Assembly: GCA_905234515.1 (NCBI GenBank)
Contig: CAJOIN010000002.1
Coordinates: forward strand, 2,091-39,880
DNA length: 37,790 bases
Reading direction: 5' to 3'
Source of the DNA: an uncultured Selenomonas sp.
Lineage (GTDB): Bacteria > Bacillota > Negativicutes > Selenomonadales > Selenomonadaceae
In this document: in pieces, positions 33,320-37,790 of the stretch
Layout of the letters: each line of letters opens with the position of its first letter
Numbering within the stretch: the first letter of the stretch is position 1
The notes under the pieces: model-generated
Seen by the model: only the letters and a program-made list of their open reading frames with translations
Told to the model about the DNA's origin: nothing
Databases searched by the model: none
Translations under genes and position numbers: made by a program

Positions 33320-33348
33320 TTGACAGGGCGTGGCAGGGCTCTTATAAT
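33320..33348 (+). promoter_or_regulatory. Promoter of the thrS T-box leader
   Basis: Consensus TTGACA (33320-33325) and consensus TATAAT (33343-33348) are spaced by 17 bases. This is the strongest-looking promoter in the window; transcription would start near 33356. Confidence 0.85.
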
Positions 33349-33355
33349 TGCTCTT

Positions 33356-33620
33356 ATAAATATGGTAAAAGCAATGCGGAAGACATGATGTCTGCGGCAG
33401 TCTCTTCAGAGAGCGGGGCCTTGGCTGAAAGCCCTGTGGGAAAAAGCAGATGATTACCCCTTCCAAGCTGCAGGGCCGAAGCCTTTGGTGGGTAGGTCTT
33501 GCCGGAGCAATCTCCGTTAAAAATGTCCAAAGTGGCTCTGAGTTTTCAGGGCAAGCAGGGTGGAACCGCGAGTTTGTGACTCGTCCCTTCATTAGATTGA
33601 AGGGGCGGGTCTTTTTTAGT
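33356..33620 (+). promoter_or_regulatory. T-box riboswitch (threonyl-tRNA sensing)
   Basis: The leader between the promoter and thrS carries the T-box sequence AGGGTGGAACCGCG (33557-33570). A factor-independent terminator follows (33578-33618) in which GACTCGTCCCTTC pairs with GAAGGGGCGGGTC before six T residues. Uncharged tRNA-Thr would stabilise the antiterminator and let thrS be read. AGAGAGC at 33408 fits the start of stem I. An ACC threonine codon at 33456-33458 is a possible specifier, though I could not fold stem I fully to confirm it. Confidence 0.93.
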
Positions 33621-33679
33621 TTTACGTCTTTGGATACGCTTTCCTGCGGGTGTCCGGGGCGGTTTTAGGAGGAATTTTC

Positions 33680-35605
33680 ATGCTGAAAATCACGCTGAAA
33701 GACGGTGCGGTGCGCGAAGTAGCCGAGGGTACGTCCGTAATCGATTTTGTGAAGCAGGTGAGCAACAGCCTGGCCAAGAAGGTGCTGGCTGCCAAGGTGG
33801 ACGGCGAGACCGTAGACCTTACCCGCGTCCTGGACAAGGATTGCCAGGTGGATTTCCTGACCTTTGAAGAAGAGGATGGCCGCTGGGCTCTGCGCCATAC
33901 GGCTTCCCATATCCTGGCACAGGCCGTTAAGCGCCTCTATAAGGACAACAATGTGCAGCTGGCTATCGGCCCTGCCATTGATAACGGCTTCTACTATGAC
34001 TTCGATATTGACCGCCAGCTGACGGAGGCTGACCTGCGGGATATCGAGAAGGAAATGAAGAAGATCGTCAAGGAGAACCTGAAGCTGGAGCGCAAGGAAG
34101 TCAGCCGCGCTGATGCCATCGCCTTCTTCAAGGAGAAGGGGGAGAACTACAAGGTAGAGCTCATTGAGGACTTGCCGGAGGATGCTATCATCTCCATGTA
34201 CTCCCAGGGCGAGTTCACGGACCTCTGCGCCGGCCCCCATGTGCTTTCCACGGGCAAGGTCAAGGCCTTCAAGCTCCAGAGCGTGGCAGGAGCTTACTGG
34301 CGCGGCAGCGAGAAGAACAAGATGCTCCAGCGCATCTATGGCACGGCCTTCGAGAAGCAGGCTGACCTGGACGAGTATCTGCACATGCTGGAGGAGGCTG
34401 CCAAGCGCGACCACCGCAAGCTGGGCAAGGAGCTTGACCTCTTCAGCCTCCATGAGGAAGGCCCTGGCTTCCCCTTCTTCCACCCCAACGGCATGGTGAT
34501 CCGCAACGAGCTCATCAATTACTGGCGCGAAGTGCACCGCCGCTATGGCTATCAGGAAATCAAGACGCCCATGATCATGAACCGCAAGCTCTGGGAGACT
34601 TCCGGCCATTGGGATCATTATAAGGAAAACATGTACTTCACGAAGATCGATGATGAAGATTACGCTGTGAAGCCTATGAACTGCCCCGGCGGCATGCTGG
34701 TGTACAAGTCTCACCCGCACAGCTACCGCGACCTGCCCCTGCGCATGGGCGAGCTGGGCCTGGTGCACCGCCATGAGCTCTCCGGTGCTCTCCACGGCCT
34801 GTTCCGGGTCCGCAATTTCACCCAGGACGATGCCCATCTCTTTATCACTCCCAGCCAGATTGAGGAGGAAATTCAGCATACCATCGACCTGTTCGATGAG
34901 GTCTACAGCACTTTCGGCCTGTCCTACACGGCAGAGCTGTCCACCCGTCCCGAGGATTCCATGGGTTCTGATGAGATTTGGGAGAATGCTACCAATGCGC
35001 TCCGCAATGCTCTGGAGCACCGCGGCCTTGAGTACATCATCAACGAGGGTGACGGCGCCTTCTACGGCCCGAAGATTGACTTCCACCTCCGTGATTCCAT
35101 CGGCCGTACCTGGCAGTGCGGTACCATCCAGCTGGATATGCTCATGCCTGAGAAGTTCGACCTGACCTATGTGGGTGAGGACGGCGAGAAGCACCGCCCT
35201 GTCATGCTTCATCGCGTGGTGTACGGCTCCATCGAGCGCTTCATCGGTATTCTCATCGAGAACTATGCCGGCGCTTTCCCGGTATGGCTGGCTCCCGTGC
35301 AGGTGAAGATCCTGCCCATCACGGATAAGCATGCTGACTATGCTTATGAGCTGAAGAAAAAGATGTTTGACCTGGGCCTCCGCGTTGAGGTGGATGACCG
35401 CAACGAAAAGACGGGCTATAAAATCCGTGAAGCCCAGGTGAAGAAGATTCCGTATGCTTTGGTAGTGGGGGACCAGGAAGTAGAGAATGGCACTGTGACG
35501 GTCCGCCGCTACGGCGAGAAGGAAACCCAATCCATGGCAGCTGAGGACTTCATCAAGCTGGTACAGGAAAAGATTGCCAGCAAGAAGTCTGCCAGCGAGG
35601 AGTAA
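33680..35605 (+). CDS. thrS: Threonine-tRNA ligase
   Basis: A 641-residue class II synthetase that charges tRNA-Thr and edits mischarged Ser. In order there are the TGS domain (about 1-60), the editing/SAD domain (HTASHILAQAVKRLY and the DLCAGPH block), and the catalytic core with motif 2 and 3 blocks (FRVRNFTQDDAHLF, HRVVYGSIERFIGILIE, which also hold zinc ligands). The anticodon-binding domain (AGAFPVWLAPVQVKILPIT onward) closes the protein. The start at 33680 follows AGGAGG. Codon use is strongly C/G-ending, as in highly expressed genes. It is controlled by the T-box upstream. Confidence 0.97.
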   Translation: MLKITLKDGAVREVAEGTSVIDFVKQVSNSLAKKVLAAKVDGETVDLTRVLDKDCQVDFLTFEEEDGRWALRHTASHILAQAVKRLYKDNNVQLAIGPAIDNGFYYDFDIDRQLTEADLRDIEKEMKKIVKENLKLERKEVSRADAIAFFKEKGENYKVELIEDLPEDAIISMYSQGEFTDLCAGPHVLSTGKVKAFKLQSVAGAYWRGSEKNKMLQRIYGTAFEKQADLDEYLHMLEEAAKRDHRKLGKELDLFSLHEEGPGFPFFHPNGMVIRNELINYWREVHRRYGYQEIKTPMIMNRKLWETSGHWDHYKENMYFTKIDDEDYAVKPMNCPGGMLVYKSHPHSYRDLPLRMGELGLVHRHELSGALHGLFRVRNFTQDDAHLFITPSQIEEEIQHTIDLFDEVYSTFGLSYTAELSTRPEDSMGSDEIWENATNALRNALEHRGLEYIINEGDGAFYGPKIDFHLRDSIGRTWQCGTIQLDMLMPEKFDLTYVGEDGEKHRPVMLHRVVYGSIERFIGILIENYAGAFPVWLAPVQVKILPITDKHADYAYELKKKMFDLGLRVEVDDRNEKTGYKIREAQVKKIPYALVVGDQEVENGTVTVRRYGEKETQSMAAEDFIKLVQEKIASKKSASEE

Positions 35606-35637
35606 TAATCTCCTTGACTGAATGATGTCAAGAAAAA

Positions 35638-35687
35638 AGCCTTGGCAGGAAAAAGTTCTGAAACTTTTCCTTGCTAAGGCTCTTTCT
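35638..35687 (+). terminator. Terminator after thrS
   Basis: A long imperfect stem, AGCCTTGGCAGGAAAAAGTT with AACTTTTCCTTGCTAAGGCT, is followed by CTTTCTTT. Confidence 0.8.
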
Positions 35688-35765
35688 TTATGATAAAATA
35701 TTTTTGTTCTGTTTGGAAGCCATACCACTCAAGGTTTTCAACGTCCAGTAAGGAGGTGTAGCGAT

Positions 35766-35957
35766 ATGGCAAGTGTTTGCGAAATTTGTGCAAAGGGTGA
35801 GCTGTCCGGTAACAACGTCAGCCATTCCCATCTGAAGACGAAGCGCTCCTGGAAGCCCAACATTCAGCGCGTTCGTGCTGTGGTTGAAGGTGAGGTCAAG
35901 CGTGTTAACGTCTGCACCCGTTGCCTGCGTTCAGGTAAGGTTCAGCGTGCCCTTTAA
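35766..35957 (+). CDS. rpmB: 50S ribosomal protein L28
   Basis: A 63-residue ribosomal protein L28: MASVCEICAKGELSGNNVSHSHLKTKRSWKPNIQRV is the family sequence. CxxC pairs (CEIC and CTRC) mark the zinc-binding form common in Firmicutes. The start follows AAGGAGG. It is monocistronic, between two terminators. A perfect 16-bp palindrome, ATCTATGCGCATAGAT, begins at its stop codon (35957-35972). Confidence 0.97.
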   Translation: MASVCEICAKGELSGNNVSHSHLKTKRSWKPNIQRVRAVVEGEVKRVNVCTRCLRSGKVQRAL

Positions 35958-35993
35958 TCTATGCGCATAGATTGGTAAAAGCTGATATATCAT

Positions 35994-36034
35994 AAAAGAA
36001 GCTGCCTAGCTGAGTGCTAGACAGCTTCTTTTAT
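35994..36034 (+). terminator. Terminator after rpmB
   Basis: AAAAGAAGCTG pairs with CAGCTTCTTTT, with CTAGC/GCTAG inside and a T-rich tail. Confidence 0.85.
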
Positions 36035-36056
36035 TTCTAAAGCAAAAGGTCATTAA

Positions 36057-36102
36057 AACAGACCGCTTCTTGCAAACATGTGCAAAAGGCGGTCTGTTTT
36101 TT
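36057..36102 (-). terminator. Terminator of the TPR-protein gene
   Basis: AACAGACCGC pairs with GCGGTCTGTT, with TTGCA/TGCAA inside. On the minus strand a T-run follows, and on the plus strand TTTTTT does, so it can act in both directions. Confidence 0.75.
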
Positions 36103-36808
36103 AGATATCCCAGTGCAGGGTGTCCGGGTTGGGGGTGGCTTTGTCTATTTCGGAGAGGATAAAGGGAGTGTTGTCGTGGGTGGCAGCGAAGGCATGGTCC
36201 AGGGCAGCCTGGTTCTTCTCAGGGATTTCCATGGCATGGAGGGCCATGTGCATATAATCTTTGGCGATGAGAGTGCCGTCACCACGCTCCGCAGAGAGGT
36301 GGGCTTTGAAGCGGTAGCCGTAGTAAAGGTAGCTGTTGTGCTGGATGGGCAGGTCCTTGTAGGCCTCAATGCGCTCATCTACCTCTGCCTCTGCCTGCTC
36401 GGCCATTTTCATCTTGTGCATGAGGTTCCAACGGTCAGCCCAAAGCTCACCCCTTAGCAGGTATTTGTATAGGAAGTCCGTGTTCTCTGCCAGCTCGATG
36501 GCGGCGTTGATGTGATTCAAGGCTTTTTCGTCCTGATTGAGGCCCTTTTCCAGCAGGCAGAGGCGCTGCAGGGCGTAGGCCTTTTCTTCCACTTCTTCAG
36601 GGTTTTCCTCATCTACCTCTGCTTCCACCACGCTGCGGAAAAGCTCCAGGGCTTCCTTGGTCTTATCTATACCTTTCATGGCAAGGAAATGAGCTAAACG
36701 GGCCCTGGCCCGCCAGTTGTCCATGCCGCCGGTGAAAAGGCTTTCGGGGGGATGAGCAGGTGAGTCCATTACGAGGTGGACGAGCTTATGGAATTCTTCT
36801 TGGGTCAT
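36101..36808 (-). CDS. TPR-like helical protein of unknown function
   Basis: A 235-residue, acidic, all-helical protein. The spacing of ARLAHFLAMKGIDKTKEALELFRSVV, EKAYALQRLCLLEKGLNQDEKALNHINAAIELAEN and RFKAHLSAERGDGTLIAKDYMHMALHAME is that of degenerate tetratricopeptide repeats. No enzyme motif is visible. The start at 36808 directly follows AGGAGG; the track start at 36937 would run through the tRNA fragment and its terminator. It is the last gene before the presumed integrated element. Confidence 0.78.
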   Translation of the reverse strand: MTQEEFHKLVHLVMDSPAHPPESLFTGGMDNWRARARLAHFLAMKGIDKTKEALELFRSVVEAEVDEENPEEVEEKAYALQRLCLLEKGLNQDEKALNHINAAIELAENTDFLYKYLLRGELWADRWNLMHKMKMAEQAEAEVDERIEAYKDLPIQHNSYLYYGYRFKAHLSAERGDGTLIAKDYMHMALHAMEIPEKNQAALDHAFAATHDNTPFILSEIDKATPNPDTLHWDI

Positions 36809-36852
36809 GCTAAAACCTCCTAAGATGGGGATGTACCCTGTAAAAAGGCATG

Positions 36853-36886
36853 AAAAAAGCTTCGAGGCATTTTGCCTCAAAGCTTC
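36853..36886 (-). terminator. Terminator of the tRNA-Leu transcript
   Basis: AAGCTTCGAGGCA pairs with TGCCTCAAAGCTT (one mismatch or wobble), and on the minus strand six T residues follow. It sits just downstream of the tRNA fragment, which suggests it is the original terminator of the intact tRNA gene. Confidence 0.8.
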
Positions 36887-36896
36887 TGATTTCAAG

Positions 36897-36953
36897 TGGT
36901 GCCGGAAATCGGACTTGAACCGATACGTTGTTGCCAACGCCAGATTTTGAGTC
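36897..36953 (-). other. 3' fragment of tRNA-Leu(CAA): attachment site of an integrated element
   Basis: The minus strand reads the anticodon loop CTCAAAA (anticodon CAA), the 3' anticodon strand TCTGG, a long class II variable arm, and the T arm ATCGG-TTCAAGT-CCGAT. The acceptor strand TTCCGGC-A-CCA follows. The 5' half is absent: no GCCGGAA acceptor strand or D arm precedes it, and the 5' anticodon strand does not pair. Tyrosine integrases often use the anticodon loop to 3' end of tRNA genes as a target and leave exactly such a fragment at the far end of the element. Confidence 0.8.
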
Positions 36954-37066
36954 AGCCCTGAGCAATAGCCTATTTTACACTAAGTAGTGCAAACCCGCAT
37001 AAACAAAGGCTTTTTACTTGTAGCCGTTGTCTAATTTGGGCTATTTTAGTCGTAGAAGTTCAGTTG

Positions 37067-37087
37067 GTTAGTATCAAGTTAGTATCA
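37067..37087 (+). repeat. Tandem GTTAGTATCA repeats near the attachment site
   Basis: GTTAGTATCA occurs twice (37067-37076 and 37078-37087) with an 11-bp period, about 110 bases inside the presumed element. Tyrosine integrases bind short direct arm-type repeats near the element ends, so this is a candidate. Confidence 0.45.
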
Positions 37088-37160
37088 GCATTTACAAAAC
37101 ACAATCCCCACTTTTGGGAAATAATGTTTTTATCAGGAAAGGTATATTGGCATAGCAAAG

Positions 37161-37190
37161 CCCGTCTGTGTGGTAGACGGGTCTTTTTTT
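37161..37190 (+). terminator. Orphan intrinsic terminator
   Basis: CCCGTCT (37161-37167) pairs with AGACGGG (37175-37181) over a 7-base loop, followed by C and eight T. No plus-strand gene lies upstream since rpmB, which has its own terminator, so it may end a small untranslated RNA of the element. Confidence 0.75.
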
Positions 37191-37268
37191 ATGGAAAGGC
37201 TGCCGCCATAACTTGATACATTCCCTGCTCAGAACAGCCACGGCTCACCACCTGGGAAAGCTGCCAAT

Positions 37269-37638
37269 GCTCTTATGCAGAGCGTCCTTTACACGAAATG
37301 GCAGCCCTCTATGGGGCTCGATGGTTGCCCTCGTCCATGAGGGATTATTATTTGTAGTGCTCATCCATGAGCACGGTCATCCTTGACGTTTTTTGGTGCC
37401 CCCGTCCCTGGGGGCACGGCCCGCAGCTGGCCCGCGGCAGGGCTGTCACGGGGCTTTGGTGGGCACGTCGCCCACGTCGCTCCGTCACAGCCCTGCCGAA
37501 ACTCACGCTTCGGAGGGCGGGAGTTCGCCTCGCAGGACACATCTTCCCTTGGTGGACAGGCTTCACTTCGTCCCTTCCAGCCCAGAGCTGACCTTACGAC
37601 CAGCTCCGGGCCTGCAGGGACTACGTTCCCGCCTGTCC
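37269..37638. ncRNA. Candidate large structured RNA (hairpin-rich, no credible ORF)
   Basis: From about 37,190 to the window end there is no believable gene; several overlapping frames stay open only because the DNA is GC-rich, and their translations look random. The DNA contains consecutive perfect hairpins: GCTCT/AGAGC (37269-37283), CCCTC/GAGGG (37328-37343) and GTGCTCA/TGAGCAC (37357-37374). GTCA/TGAC (37376-37387) and GTGCCCCC/GGGGGCAC (37396-37417) come next. A 12-bp stem CGGCAGGGCTGT/ACAGCCCTGCCG (37435-37446 with 37487-37498) holds an inner GTGGGC/GCCCAC. GGACAGG/CCTGTCC (37554-37560 with 37632-37638) then encloses GAGCTG/CAGCTC and GGGA/TCCC. This density suggests structured RNA, but strand and ends are unknown. 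Confidence 0.4.
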
Positions 37639-37790
37639 AGTCGGTCAGAAGTGTCTGCTCGGGGTTCGGGGGGCTTCGGTTTCCTTGTTCACGCTTACGG
37701 CTGCGACGTTCAGCTGTGCTCGTCCTCCGATAGTGCCATTACGCCTATCAGGGGCGGAGAGGGGGGGCGGCGTTCCTTCCACTCATGACG

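Noticed and set aside
33665-35728. A 687-codon minus-strand ORF opposite thrS
   Set aside because: ThrS on the plus strand is unmistakable from end to end; the antisense frame is open only because of its strong C/G-ending codon use.
36897-36985. Complete tRNA-Leu gene
   Set aside because: No matching 5' acceptor strand or D arm exists, and the 5' side of the anticodon stem does not pair, so only the 3' part is real.
37161-37300. Group II intron of the type that inserts after terminators
   Set aside because: A terminator is present, but no GTGYG-type 5' end, domain V or maturase sequence is visible in the part included.
37269-37417. CRISPR array
   Set aside because: The repeats share only loop bases, with variable stems and irregular spacing; there are no identical repeats of 25-35 bases and no spacers.
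37348-37788. Overlapping ORFs of 72-131 codons at the right end
   Set aside because: Several frames are open at once in GC-rich, hairpin-rich DNA. Compositions are random-looking, there are no ribosome sites, and frames conflict with the stem structure.

Overview
The window looks like chromosomal DNA of a Negativicutes bacterium, most likely of the Selenomonas type (inference). It mixes Firmicutes traits (a threonyl-tRNA T-box leader, ComEC, OhrR, strong AGGAGG-type ribosome binding sites) with diderm traits (an RND efflux operon with a periplasmic adaptor). It also carries a two-gene SufC/SufB iron-sulfur system. About 30 confident genes are present, none of them rRNA, CRISPR or a transposase.

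Left region (1-13.4 kb): a PAP2 phosphatase cut by the window edge, a Sel1-repeat protein, a MarR-MFS unit with two palindromic operators over its promoter, a C_GCAxxG_C_C protein, MazG, a broken PhzF, LarB and LarC (LarC without its C-terminal domain), a MATE transporter, a GNAT acetyltransferase, a Sir2 deacylase, and an adaptor-RND-TetR operon. This stretch is full of decayed genes: a rubrerythrin tail, an MFS scrap, truncated PhzF, a MATE gene lacking an internal segment, and an RND pump with three apparent in-frame deletions and one internal stop. Several promoters here are followed by structured leaders or flanked by large inverted repeats.

Middle region (13.4-33.3 kb): mostly intact housekeeping genes. 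These are glycerate kinase with endonuclease IV, a secreted hypothetical protein, a Gfo/Idh/MocA oxidoreductase, a TSUP transporter, a xanthine permease with xanthine phosphoribosyltransferase, OhrR, ComEC followed by a corrinoid adenosyltransferase, an SDR enzyme, a membrane-anchored alpha/beta hydrolase, a methyltransferase, a UvrD/PcrA helicase, a secreted DUF3298-like protein, Hsp20, and SufC/SufB.

Right region (33.3-37.8 kb): a T-box-controlled thrS, rpmB, and a TPR protein. At 36.9 kb there is a 57-nt 3' fragment of a leucine tRNA with its own downstream terminator. This is the classic footprint of the far end of an element integrated into a tRNA gene. Everything to its right (about 36.95 kb to the window end) is therefore probably inside that element. 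It holds tandem repeats that may be integrase arm sites, an orphan terminator, and about 500 bases of GC-rich DNA with no believable gene but many perfect hairpins. Among them is a run of four small hairpins whose stems differ while the loop stays RTCCNT. That section is the best candidate for something undescribed: a large structured RNA cut off by the window edge.
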